A stretch of 15,052 nucleotides of DNA from assembly GCA_030824255.1 (NCBI GenBank), contig JAVBYB010000097.1, positions 1-15,052 on the forward strand, given 5' to 3'. Origin of the DNA: a bacterium (GTDB taxonomy: Bacteria > Pseudomonadota > Alphaproteobacteria > Caulobacterales > Hyphomonadaceae). The position numbers and the translations under genes are program-made. Shown here one piece after another: positions 1 to 8,027 of the stretch; within the stretch, counting starts at the first letter, position 1, and each line of letters starts with the position of its first letter. The notes beneath the pieces were generated by a model. The model had not been told where the DNA came from. It saw nothing but the letters and a program-made list of their open reading frames with translations, and did no database searches.

Positions 1-2548
1 CGCCCATGATATCCCCCCAGGCGCGTGACGCGCCGCGGCTCTTGCCATACTCGAGTATGCTCGAGAGTAGGACATGGCCTAGGCCGTCGCTCTGGACATC
101 CGACCGGACCATAACGGCCAGCTCGGCTGTTGAATATTCCGGGTCGAACACCAGCCGCGACACTCCTGCGATTGATCCGTCGGGCAGAATAGCTGCGAAC
201 GCCATTTCGCGATCGTAGTCGATCTGCGACAGCCGTACGGCGAGTTCATCGAGCATGCCACCGATTGTTCCGTGGAAGCGCAGCCGCATGTCGTCGGCAT
301 CTGTGCTCCGCATCATGTTTGCAAGAGCGGTTGCATCGTCCGGGCGAAGGGGGCGGATCTGCATAGCCTGATCTCCCACTTGCTCACGGCGGGAAAGCTC
401 GCCGGGATAGGGTCGGATTGACAGGCGCGTCATGGCGCCGGCTACGGTCGGCTGCACGATGATGCGGGCATCGAGGGCCATGACACCATCGACGTCAGCA
501 AGGAGAGGATTGATGTCAAGTTCGACAATCTCAGGGAACTCGATGACTAGATCCGACAGGGCGACCAGTGCCGCAGCTACGGCGGGGAGATTTGCGGGCG
601 GGCGATCGCGATAGCCAGCAAGCAGTTTAGCGACGCGCGTACGCGCGATCATGTCTTGCGCAAGATTGTCGTTAAGTGGCGGTAGTCCCATCACGCGATC
701 AGCGATGACTTCTGTTGCGACGCCGCCATGTCCGAAAAGCAGACACGGACCAAACGTGGGATCGTCCACGGCGCCCAGAATGAGTTCCTGTGCCAGCGGT
801 CGATAGATCATGGGCTGCACGGTGAACCCATCGACTTTTGCCTGGGGAGCGATCTTTAGGATCGCTGCGTGCATTTCCTTCGCAGCTTGCGAGACCGCCT
901 TTTCGCCTTCCAGCGCTAATTTCACACCGCCGACGTCAGACTTGTGCGTGATCTGACGCGACAGGATTTTCAGCACGACGCGGCCGCCGATTTCCTTTGC
1001 CAGGATCCCTGCGTCTTCCGGCGTGGCGGCCATTCTGGTGGCGACCACGGGGATTCCATAGCTCGCCAACACTTCCTTGGCTTCCAGCTCAGTAAGTGTG
1101 CTCCGGCCTTCGTCGAGCACGAACTTGAAAATCGCGCGAACTTTTTCCGCACTCTGCGGAGGCCGCACGACATTCGCCATCGGCGCCTGAAGCAGAGAGG
1201 CTTGGTTTCGTGCGTGTTCGACCAGCTGCATGAATGCGCGGATCGCTTCGTGCGGCGTCTCGTAGTTCGGTAGCCTTGACTGCGAGAGCAGCCGTCTGGG
1301 AGCTTTTGCGGTGGCCTCCCCCATCCAGCAGGCGAGCCATGGCCGCTCCGGCTTGCCGATGCGCGCGTGCAGAATAGCTGCCGCTGCCTGTGTGCTGTCG
1401 GCGACGCCTGTGGGGCAGTTCATCACGAGCAAGGTGTCCCAACTGGGATCGTCCGCGACAGCATCGATCGCTGCTTCATAGCGGGCGCCGGATGCGTCGC
1501 CGATAATATCCACCGGGTTCGCATGCGACCAGGCAGCAGGCATAGCGGCACTGAGCTTGGCAATGGACGCGGCCGACAAAACCGCCAAACGGCCACCTTG
1601 CTGTTCGAGTGCGTCGGCGGCGAGGACGCCGAGCCCGCCGCCGTTGGTTATAATGAGAAGGCGATCTCCGCGGGGACGCCATCCGCTGGCAAGCGTTTCA
1701 GCGGCATCGAAGAGATCGCGAAGTGTGTCCACGCGAAGAATCCCTGCTCTTCGGAAGGCTGCATCGTAGACAATGTCAGACCCTGCGAGTGCGCCGGTGT
1801 GCGACGTTGCAGCGCGCGCTCCAGATGAGCTGCGGCCCGCTTTGACGATGACGACGGGTTTCGTGCGCGCCGCTATTCGGCCAGCAGACATGAATTTCCG
1901 TGCCTGGGTGATGTTCTCTGCATATAGGAGGATCGATCGGGTCGCGGTGTCCCATGCGAGATAGTCGAGAAGGTCGCCGAAATCGACATCGCTCATGTCG
2001 CCAAGAGACATCACGTGAGAGAATCCAATGCCGCGTCCGCTGGCCCAGTCGATCATTGAGGTAGCGATCGCGCCGGACTGGGTTACGAACGCGATGTCGC
2101 CGGCGTCCGGAGCAAGATGGGCAAAGCTGGCGTTGATGCCGCGTACTGGCGACAGAAAGCCAAGGCAGTTGGGTCCCATTATACGCAGGATGGTCGGCTT
2201 GGCGGCCGCCAACATCTCGGCCTTGGCGGCCCGGTCGAAGCCCGCAGTTATCACCACGGCCGAACGACACCCGCGGCTGCCAAGCTCGGTGATCAGGCTG
2301 GCAACCGCAGCTGGTGGTGTGGCGATGATCGCAAGATCTGGAACGGCGGGAAGTTCGCCCACCGATCGATAACACCTTACTGACTGAATCTCGGCCTCGT
2401 GTGGGTTGACCGGCATAATCGGCCCGTCGAACCCACCCGCAAAGAGGTTTCGGGAAACGACCGAGCCGACCGAACCAGGCTGGTTGCTCGCGCCGATCAG
2501 CGCGATGGCGTTAGGCGCGAACAAAGACGAGAGATTGCGCGTGGTCAT
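1..2548 (-). CDS. Pat-type NDP-forming acyl-CoA synthetase fused to GNAT acetyltransferase (C-terminus cut by window edge)
   Basis: The frame is open for 849 codons and leaves the window at the left edge, so the stop is not seen. I translated the start, several internal stretches and the visible end. The N-terminus (about 1-130) is a CoA-binding Rossmann domain with GASNQPGSVG near residue 20 and MGPNCLGF near 125. The ligase domain holds SHTGALAG, with His250 at the place of the phospho-accepting histidine. An ATP-grasp domain starts near 480 (ELEAKEVLASYGIPV, then HKSDVGGV). After an IRPYPGEL linker, a GNAT domain begins near 730 (QIRPLRPDDA). This is the order of the Pat/PatZ lysine acetyltransferases and related acetate-CoA ligases. 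The family acetylates proteins such as acetyl-CoA synthetase, or makes acyl-CoA. The start ATG lies 55 bases after the dehydrogenase stop, with only a weak ribosome site. It is probably the last gene seen of the five-gene minus-strand unit. Whether it is a ligase, an acetyltransferase or both is not settled by sequence. Confidence 0.9.
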   Translation of the reverse strand, partial: MTTRNLSSLFAPNAIALIGASNQPGSVGSVVSRNLFAGGFDGPIMPVNPHEAEIQSVRCYRSVGELPAVPDLAIIATPPAAVASLITELGSRGCRSAVVITAGFDRAAKAEMLAAAKPTILRIMGPNCLGFLSPVRGINASFAHLAPDAGDIAFVTQSGAIATSMIDWASGRGIGFSHVMSLGDMSDVDFGDLLDYLAWDTATRSILLYAENITQARKFMSAGRIAARTKPVVIVKAGRSSSGARAATSHTGALAGSDIVYDAAFRRAGILRVDTLRDLFDAAETLASGWRPRGDRLLIITNGGGLGVLAADALEQQGGRLAVLSAASIAKLSAAMPAAWSHANPVDIIGDASGARYEAAIDAVADDPSWDTLLVMNCPTGVADSTQAAAAILHARIGKPERPWLACWMGEATAKAPRRLLSQSRLPNYETPHEAIRAFMQLVEHARNQASLLQAPMANVVRPPQSAEKVRAIFKFVLDEGRSTLTELEAKEVLASYGIPVVATRMAATPEDAGILAKEIGGRVVLKILSRQITHKSDVGGVKLALEGEKAVSQAAKEMHAAILKIAPQAKVDGFTVQPMIYRPLAQELILGAVDDPTFGPCLLFGHGGVATEVIADRVMGLPPLNDNLAQDMIARTRVAKLLAGYRDRPPANLPAVAAALVALSDLVIEFPEIVELDINPLLADVDGVMALDARIIVQPTVAGAMTRLSIRPYPGELSRREQVGDQAMQIRPLRPDDATALANMMRSTDADDMRLRFHGTIGGMLDELAVRLSQIDYDREMAFAAILPDGSIAGVSRLVFDPEYSTAELAVMVRSDVQSDGLGHVLLSSILEYGKSRGASRAWGDIMG

Positions 2549-2603
2549 GATTGTCTGTCCGCACGAATCTTTTGGGAAGGAGCGTCCCGAATTGGCAGGG
2601 CGC

Positions 2604-3371
2604 TCAGCGAGCCGTGTATCCGCCGTCTATCACCAGCTCTGCGCCCGTGATGAATTTCGCTTCGTCGGAAGCAAGATAGACCATGCCCCAGGCGATATCG
2701 TCTGCCTCCCCCATGTGACCGAGCGGATGCAGAGCATCCGTCGCAAGGCACCCCGCTTTGAGGTCGCCAGCGCCCTTCAAATGCGCTTCGACCATCGGGG
2801 TCCATATGAACCCTGGATGGATCGAGTTTACGCGGATCTTGTCTGCGGCGTAGAGCAAGGCGTCTGTTTTGGTCATCAGTCGAACAGCGCCTTTTGATGC
2901 GTGATAGGCCGGTATGTCAGGTCCGCCGACTAGCCCATAGATCGAGGATAGATTGATGATACTGCCGCCGCCTGACTGTCGCAGGTGCGGGATAGCGTGC
3001 TTGGTGCAGAAGAACACACCCTTGACGTTTATCGACTGAACCCAATCCCACTCGGCTTCTGTAAGCTCGTGCGTGGGTTTGTTTGCGCCAGAGACGCCGG
3101 CATTGCTCACCACGACATCGATCCGTCCGAAGTGCGCGGCGACCTCGGTGAAGACGCGGGAGACCTCGGCTTCTTTAGAGACGTCGCACCGCCAGAAGCG
3201 CGCTGGCAGCTCGCGTTTGTGAAGCTCGGCTGCGAGAGCCTCGCCCTGATCTTCGAGGATATCGAGAATGGCAACCGACGCGCCTTCCTCCAACATGCGC
3301 ATGACGCCGGCGCGTCCGAGGCCTAGAGCTCCTCCGGTGATGATGGCGACTTTACTGTTCAAGCGATTCAT
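2604..3371 (-). CDS. SDR-family NAD(P)-dependent oxidoreductase
   Basis: This 255-residue protein has the usual length and motifs of a classical short-chain dehydrogenase/reductase. The cofactor loop is GGALGLG (13-19), and an Asp at 37 after the second strand suggests a preference for NAD(H). NAG lies at 90-92, and a catalytic tetrad is visible as Asn115, Ser143, Tyr156 and Lys160 (YHASK). HPGFIWTP follows near 185, and the C-terminus has the common ITGAELVIDGGY ending. The enzyme should be cytosolic and oxidise an alcohol or reduce a ketone; the substrate cannot be read from sequence. Its ATG overlaps the TGA of the upstream P-type ATPase gene (ATGA), so translational coupling is likely. 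A weak imperfect hairpin (2580-2605) overlaps its stop. The family call is secure and the role within the operon is unknown. Confidence 0.95.
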   Translation of the reverse strand: MNRLNSKVAIITGGALGLGRAGVMRMLEEGASVAILDILEDQGEALAAELHKRELPARFWRCDVSKEAEVSRVFTEVAAHFGRIDVVVSNAGVSGANKPTHELTEAEWDWVQSINVKGVFFCTKHAIPHLRQSGGGSIINLSSIYGLVGGPDIPAYHASKGAVRLMTKTDALLYAADKIRVNSIHPGFIWTPMVEAHLKGAGDLKAGCLATDALHPLGHMGEADDIAWGMVYLASDEAKFITGAELVIDGGYTAR

Positions 3372-5956
3372 CGCGGTGCCGATCCTGTCGTAGCGAGGGC
3401 GTGTTCCGGCACTTGCCGGTCAATATTATTGGAAGGCTGCGATGGTGGCGCTCGATTGCCGGTCGCTCGTGGCTTCAGTCTCCGGACTGCGCCGTACCAA
3501 CCACCCGCCGCTACAGCGACCAAAACGGCCATCGTGACGACGAGCGCACCGGGCGGCGCCATCCGGAAGATTTCCGACAGGAATGGGACCGTCAGGGCCC
3601 CCACGAGTATGGCGCCAGCAATCGTAGATACGATCCAGAAGATATTGTGACGGGAGTCGAATATGCGCGTTGAGGATTCCGACGCGTCGGCAAGAGCTAG
3701 TGCCAGGTTCCCGATGACGAGGACGATGAACCCAGCCGCACGCGCTTGATTCTCTTCGAGCCCGTTGTTCAGACTCCAGATGTAAATGCCCAGAACCGCG
3801 GCGAGCAGCACGGCGCCCTGCACAGCGGCGAGGATCATCTGTGGTCGGCCAAACAGTGGCTCGCTAATCGATCGAGGCGGGCGGAGCATCGATTTGCGAT
3901 CACTCGGTTCGGATTCGAACACAAGCGAACACACCGGATCGATGATCAGTTCCAGCATGACGACGTGCATCGGATAGAGCAGGGGCGGCATGCCAAAAAG
4001 GATTGGCAGCAAAGCGACGCCCGCGATGGGAACGTGGATCGCCATCACGTAGATGAGCGCCTTTCGCAGGTTGGTGAATATGCGGCGGCCGAGCCGCACA
4101 CCGCCGACGATAGCCGGGAAACTGTCATCGAGCAGAACAAGGTCGGCCGCCTCTCGCGCGACGTCCGTTCCGCGATTTCCCATCGCGATGCCGACATGGG
4201 CGCGTTCAAGCGCGGGAGCATCGTTGACGCCATCGCCGGTCATTGCGACGACTTCACCGCGCGCCTTGAACGCCTCGACCAGCGCGAGCTTCTGATCTGG
4301 CTTTACCCGCGCAAAGATACGAACTGTCGCGAGCCTGGCAGTCAATTCTTCAGCTGTTAGGGCGGCTATCTCGGGACCTGTCAGGACACCTTTGGTTATA
4401 TCGAGGCCGGCTTGCCGGGCTATTTCGAGGGCGGTCGCCGGATAGTCGCCCGTGATCATTGCTACGTCGATGCCAGCTACGCGTGCCTCGGCAAGCGCTG
4501 CGGGAACATCTGCGCGTAGGGGATCGAGAAATCCTATAAGGCCAACGAACTCAAATGACGCGTCTTCCGGATCATCGGTCGCGCTCGGTGGACCGGCCGC
4601 CTTCGCAACGCCAAGAACCCGCATTCCGCTGGCCGCCATTGCGGCCAATGCAGTTTCAACGTCACGCCGCTCAGCTGGCTGCGCGTTGGTAAGCTTTAGC
4701 ACTGCCTCTGGAGCGCCTTTTGCCGCCCATATGTTCCCGGAGTTGGTACGCCAGCGTTGAATGACCGCCAACCGATCCGGTCTCAGGGGGAAACTAGCCG
4801 TTGGTTCCCCGCCATTCTCCGCCAAGACGAGACTTGTTGTCGTCGCCAAAGCTGCGTGAACGGCTCGGTCCATGGGATCTACGGGGTGGGTTGCGGAAGC
4901 GAGGAGGGCAATCTTGGCTACCTCTCCGGGTGCGCCATCCATGTCGGACCCCAGCAGGTTTCCCTTTGACCAGGTTGTTCCAACCGTCATCCGGTTCTCG
5001 GTAAGGGTGCCGGTCTTGTCGACGCACAGCATCGTCACCGCGCCAAGTGTTTCGACGACAGCAGCGCGGCGTACCAGGACCTGATGGCGCGCCAGTCGCC
5101 AGGAACCGATGGCGAGGAAGACCGCCAGCACCATAGGGAACTCTTCTGGCAGCAACGAGATGGCAACCGTAAGTCCTGCCAGGCCTCCCGCAATCCAGTC
5201 GCCGCGCATGACGCCGTAGGCGACCGCAACCAGCAAGCAGAATACGACCGCGATAACGCTTAGAACGATCACAAGGCGACCGGTTGTTTCCTGAAGCGGT
5301 GTCCGCTCCATTTCACCCGACAGGGACGCCCCAATGGCGCCTATGTGCGTGTTCGCGCCAGTTCGCGTGATCTGTGCCAGACCCTGACCTGCAACCAGCA
5401 TCGTGCCGGCGAAGAGCGTGTTGTCATTCGCATCATGCTCCTCATCGGCCTGATCCAGATTGTGCAGCATCGGCCGCTTGGCCACGGGGACAGACTCGCC
5501 CGTTAGCGCGGACTCGTCCACTGTAAGGACATCGCCCTGTCGAAGCAGGGCATCTGCCGGGATGCGTTCGCCTTCCATGATAAGAGCGATGTCGCCGGGG
5601 ACTAGCTCTCGCGCCGCAAGACGCTGCTGAACTCCGTCGCGAATGACCTGAGCGAAGGGCTCGGCGAGTTGCCGCAAGGCCGCCAGCGCGCGCTCGCTCC
5701 GCGCATCTTGAAAAACCACCAGCCCAACCGATAGGGCGGCCCCGGCCAGAAGAAACAGACCCTCGCCAAGATCACCCACGAACAAGTAAAGGGATGCCGC
5801 GGCCAACAGAAATATGTACATCGGCTCTCGCAGCGTGCCGATCGCGACCGTCGCCAAGCTGCGGGATTTGGCCGGGCGCAGTGCATTCGGGCCATGAAGC
5901 TTAAGGAGCGCCGTCGCCTCCGCCGTGCTCAATCCGTTCAGAGGTTCCCCGGCCAT
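3368..5956 (-). CDS. P-type cation-transporting ATPase, P2-like with PEEFP motif
   Basis: An inner-membrane ATP-driven cation pump of 862 residues. Numbered from ATG 5956, it has a cation-ATPase N-terminal domain (GLSTAEATALLKLHG), actuator motif TGES (152-155), transmembrane motif PEEFP (270-274), phosphorylation site DKTGT with Asp313, KGAPE (413-417) for nucleotide binding, DPLR (478-481), TGD (502-504) and the hinge TGDGVNDAP (573-581). The C-terminal membrane half carries ELIIDP (669-674) and several more hydrophobic segments. No N-terminal CxxC metal-binding domain and no CPC motif are present, so it is not a P1B copper or zinc pump. It groups with Ca2+/Mg2+/Na+-like P2 pumps, but PEEFP replaces the common PEGLP, so the ion is uncertain. 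A longer reading from GTG at 6010 is possible, but AGGAGA 6 bases before ATG 5956 decides the start. Its stop overlaps the dehydrogenase start by ATGA. Confidence 0.95.
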   Translation of the reverse strand: MAGEPLNGLSTAEATALLKLHGPNALRPAKSRSLATVAIGTLREPMYIFLLAAASLYLFVGDLGEGLFLLAGAALSVGLVVFQDARSERALAALRQLAEPFAQVIRDGVQQRLAARELVPGDIALIMEGERIPADALLRQGDVLTVDESALTGESVPVAKRPMLHNLDQADEEHDANDNTLFAGTMLVAGQGLAQITRTGANTHIGAIGASLSGEMERTPLQETTGRLVIVLSVIAVVFCLLVAVAYGVMRGDWIAGGLAGLTVAISLLPEEFPMVLAVFLAIGSWRLARHQVLVRRAAVVETLGAVTMLCVDKTGTLTENRMTVGTTWSKGNLLGSDMDGAPGEVAKIALLASATHPVDPMDRAVHAALATTTSLVLAENGGEPTASFPLRPDRLAVIQRWRTNSGNIWAAKGAPEAVLKLTNAQPAERRDVETALAAMAASGMRVLGVAKAAGPPSATDDPEDASFEFVGLIGFLDPLRADVPAALAEARVAGIDVAMITGDYPATALEIARQAGLDITKGVLTGPEIAALTAEELTARLATVRIFARVKPDQKLALVEAFKARGEVVAMTGDGVNDAPALERAHVGIAMGNRGTDVAREAADLVLLDDSFPAIVGGVRLGRRIFTNLRKALIYVMAIHVPIAGVALLPILFGMPPLLYPMHVVMLELIIDPVCSLVFESEPSDRKSMLRPPRSISEPLFGRPQMILAAVQGAVLLAAVLGIYIWSLNNGLEENQARAAGFIVLVIGNLALALADASESSTRIFDSRHNIFWIVSTIAGAILVGALTVPFLSEIFRMAPPGALVVTMAVLVAVAAGGWYGAVRRLKPRATGNRAPPSQPSNNIDRQVPEHALATTGSAPR

Positions 5957-5962
5957 GCCGCT

Positions 5963-5968
5963 TCTCCT
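5963..5968 (-). promoter_or_regulatory. Shine-Dalgarno site fixing the ATPase start
   Basis: AGGAGA on the minus strand lies 6 bases before ATG 5956. The alternative GTG start at 6010 would add 18 residues rich in Arg that precede the usual family N-terminus, so the shorter form is preferred. Confidence 0.75.
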
Positions 5969-6032
5969 CTCGAATGCGCGGCATGCCCGATCCGCGAACC
6001 GATGAGCCACTCAAGTTCGTGGTCGCTCGGGC

Positions 6033-6869
6033 TCAATGCGACATCAGAAGCGGGATGGTGGATTTGTTCAGCAGGTCTCTCGTTGCCCCGCCAAGTACAA
6101 ACTCTCGCAATCTGGAATGCCCAAAAGCGCCCATCATGATCAGGTTGGTTTTGGTGGCGTCCGCGTGTTCGACGATCGCCTGGCCAATTGTGCGCTTGCC
6201 AATCACGACATCCTCGGCTTCCACAGAAACTCCGTGATCCGCGAGAAAGGTGGCTAACGGCGTCGCAGGGTCATCGATCGGGATGTCCTTCTCTCCTCGA
6301 AACACAGCGACGCGAACGCGTTTGGCGTTGTGTAGGAAGGGCAGGCCATCGCTGACCGTGCGTGCGGCGGACTTGCTGAAGTCCCAGCAGATCAGAACGT
6401 TGTCGGCGGAGAATGCCTGCTTTGATGTGTCGGGATACAGGATACAGGGACGCCCCGCGCCGAAAAGCCAGTCCTCGACATAGAGGCGGGGCTCGGCGCT
6501 GTCTGGCGAAAGGCCAAGGACGCATACGTCGCCGACGCGGCCCCGCCATGCATTGTCGACGAGTCCGCCGGGCCAGTGCTCCGAAACATGCTCGAGTTTG
6601 ACCGAGATACCCTGTAACAATGCTTCACGCTGAACATGAAGCTCAAGCGCCTGGGTCCTGGCCTCGGTGATGGTCTCGATCTCCCGCGCCATCGTCGACA
6701 TCATCGCGCCCACGATCCAGTTTTGCGGCGCTCGAATGGCCAGCTGGGAGCTGGAGACGTTGAGTTTTGCTTCAAACAATTTTGCCAACCCACAGGCATA
6801 ATCGATAGCGCCCAGCGATGTCGGCGCGGGATAGGGCGTAAGGTGGAGATGGATGGTTGTGTAAGTCAT
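6033..6869 (-). CDS. Universal stress protein, tandem UspA domains
   Basis: A 278-residue cytosolic protein with two UspA-type folds. The first half (about 1-147) is diverged. The second half starts at NVLICWDFSKSAARTV (157-172) and ends with the ATP-binding signature G-2x-G-9x-G, seen as GAFG (247-250), nine residues, then GGAT (260-263), and a final strand STIPLLMSH. Proteins of this length and layout are common in proteobacteria and are often induced by starvation, low oxygen or redox stress. Only the C-terminal domain keeps the nucleotide motif, so ATP binding in the first domain is doubtful. It sits 76 bases upstream of the ATPase start and 109 bases downstream of a cytochrome gene on the same strand. 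No strong ribosome site is visible, but the ATG agrees with the first beta strand. The family call is firm and the exact role unknown. Confidence 0.92.
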   Translation of the reverse strand: MTYTTIHLHLTPYPAPTSLGAIDYACGLAKLFEAKLNVSSSQLAIRAPQNWIVGAMMSTMAREIETITEARTQALELHVQREALLQGISVKLEHVSEHWPGGLVDNAWRGRVGDVCVLGLSPDSAEPRLYVEDWLFGAGRPCILYPDTSKQAFSADNVLICWDFSKSAARTVSDGLPFLHNAKRVRVAVFRGEKDIPIDDPATPLATFLADHGVSVEAEDVVIGKRTIGQAIVEHADATKTNLIMMGAFGHSRLREFVLGGATRDLLNKSTIPLLMSH

Positions 6870-6978
6870 GATCTGTTCCGAAGAAAAACGGGACGCGGCG
6901 GAATTGTTGCGGGTGTTTGATCGGGCGTGAGGATTGCCGCGGCGGCAGTGATGGTCGTCAGGTTGTGGTGCTTCGGGG

Positions 6979-7410
6979 TCACCGCTTCAGCGTGTGCAAA
7001 TAGGCTGAAAGGTCTTCGATCCGATCCGGCTCGATGATCAGATTTGGCATTGTCTTGTGCGAGGTATGAAGCGCAACGTTGAGCGCCATCAAGGTCATGC
7101 CCGGCACGTTGGCGATCTCTTCAAAAGTTGGAGCCTTTGGATTGGGTGATCGCGGGTCGCCTGCCGCCACCGCGTGGCATGCAGCACAGGCTGCATCCGC
7201 ATAGCTGCGTCCGGGCGATGGTGCGGCGACATCAATCGGCGACGCCTTCTCAGGAGGCGCTTCGCTGTCCAAAAGTGGAGTGCAAGCAGACACGAGCATG
7301 CAAGCCGCCGCGAGTCGGGCCGCCGGCGTAAAGAGGCTCCGTACCTCGCCGCCTACACGCAGTTGAACGCGAGCGCTTTTGGTCACGCTGCGCTGCTCAC
7401 AATCGAACAT
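6979..7410 (-). CDS. Small c-type cytochrome, predicted lipoprotein (cytochrome A of three)
   Basis: A 143-residue protein with one haem c site, C75-A-A-C-H79, and a candidate distal ligand Met121 in TMPNLIIEP. The N-terminal part is hydrophobic and ends in VSAC with Cys43, a good lipobox, so it is probably exported and anchored to a membrane facing the periplasm. A Pro/Ala/Ser-rich linker (about 44-68) separates the anchor from the haem domain. The region before the lipobox is long (42 residues), so the true start may be later; an in-frame GTG at 7386 is one alternative. It would carry single electrons, with an unknown partner. It shares the CxxCH ... P.AP ... MP ... AYL layout with the proteins at 7667-8008 and 8028-8486, so the three look like diverged paralogues. 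It is the first gene of the minus-strand unit that continues with the universal stress protein. Confidence 0.85.
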   Translation of the reverse strand: MFDCEQRSVTKSARVQLRVGGEVRSLFTPAARLAAACMLVSACTPLLDSEAPPEKASPIDVAAPSPGRSYADAACAACHAVAAGDPRSPNPKAPTFEEIANVPGMTLMALNVALHTSHKTMPNLIIEPDRIEDLSAYLHTLKR

Positions 7411-7666
7411 TGTGCATCGCTTTCAGTTGTCGGTTGAGCCCATGATAAGGGTCATCGTTTGACATAAGTCGTTATGGTTCGAAGGACAGCCTCTAAGGCG
7501 AGTTTCGCCGAGACTCTTCCAGACGGCATCTTTGGTGTTGCGGAACAGAGTCGACGCGAGTCCGTTACCGCTGCGACTACTCCCAAAACAACAGACGGCT
7601 CGCGCTCGCTATCTGTAAGCGTGGCGAACCGGCTTGTGCCTATCAGACTCAGTGAGGAGAATGATC
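7411..7666. promoter_or_regulatory. Divergent promoter region between two cytochrome genes
   Basis: This 256-base intergenic stretch separates the minus-strand cytochrome unit from the plus-strand cytochrome gene, so it must carry start signals in both directions. It contains TTGACATAAGTCGT (7459-7472), a partial match to the FNR/FixK pattern TTGAT-N4-ATCAA with a good left and poor right half. It also contains a short GTCA-N5-TGAC inverted repeat (7451-7463) and a small GGCGA/TCGCC hairpin (7497-7509). I could not fit a clean -10 element to any of these. No convincing gene lies here. Confidence 0.45.
7654..7659 (+). promoter_or_regulatory. Shine-Dalgarno site of cytochrome B
   Basis: GAGGAG lies 7 bases before ATG 7667 and only 1 base before ATG 7661, which supports the shorter protein and places the hydrophobic signal at the N-terminus. 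Confidence 0.7.
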
Positions 7667-8008
7667 ATGCGCGCTTTGCTACTTGCGGCGCCCATCACAG
7701 CGTTGATGGCCTGTGCATCTGACTTCAAAGCAGACCAGACGAGTGTCACTGCTGCGGAGATAAGCTCGGGTCGAATGATTGCCGAGAACAAGTGTGCGGC
7801 CTGCCACGCCGTCGGCGTGACAGGCGACAGTCCGTTCAGGGAGGCGCCGCCGTTCCGCATTCTCTCAGAGCGATATCCGATTAACAGCCTGGAGGAGGCA
7901 TTGGCTGAGGGCATTGTTACCGGTCATCCGGCGATGCCTGAATGGATCTTCGAGCCTTTCGAAATCCGCGAACTGCTCGGCTACATCGAGAGTGTGCAGT
8001 CGAAGTAG
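7667..8008 (+). CDS. Small c-type cytochrome, predicted lipoprotein (cytochrome B of three)
   Basis: A 113-residue protein and the only well-supported plus-strand gene in the window. ATG 7667 is chosen because GAGGAG (7654-7659) lies 7 bases before it; the in-frame ATG at 7661 is too close and an earlier ATG at 7634 adds a polar stretch. The mature part would begin at Cys16 after a hydrophobic signal ending in LMAC. The haem site is C43-A-A-C-H47 and Met90 in AMPEWIFEP is the likely distal ligand, followed by a final helix IRELLGYIESV. The size fits a minimal class I cytochrome c domain, so a small electron carrier at the membrane or in the periplasm is expected. Its 3' end faces the third cytochrome gene with a gap of only 19 bases and no visible terminator, so the two transcripts may overlap. 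Confidence 0.88.
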   Translation: MRALLLAAPITALMACASDFKADQTSVTAAEISSGRMIAENKCAACHAVGVTGDSPFREAPPFRILSERYPINSLEEALAEGIVTGHPAMPEWIFEPFEIRELLGYIESVQSK

Positions 8009-8027
8009 CAGCTGCAAAGTCGTCAAT

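Noticed and set aside
1776..2375. 199-codon minus-strand ORF
   Set aside because: It is a shadow of the Pat-type gene in another frame. Its translation is full of Arg, Ser and Cys with no motif, while the neighbouring frame gives clear synthetase motifs.
2580..2605. Imperfect inverted repeat at the end of the dehydrogenase gene
   Set aside because: GAGCG(T)CCC pairs with GGGCGCTC only with a bulge, overlaps the stop codon, and has no T-run. It is too weak to call a terminator between the dehydrogenase and Pat-type genes.
3746..4360. 204-codon plus-strand ORF
   Set aside because: It lies antisense inside the P-type ATPase gene, and its His/Arg/Asp-rich translation has no family features.
5957..6010. 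Longer N-terminus of the P-type ATPase from GTG 6010
   Set aside because: It has no ribosome site, whereas ATG 5956 has AGGAGA at the right distance and matches the family N-terminus.
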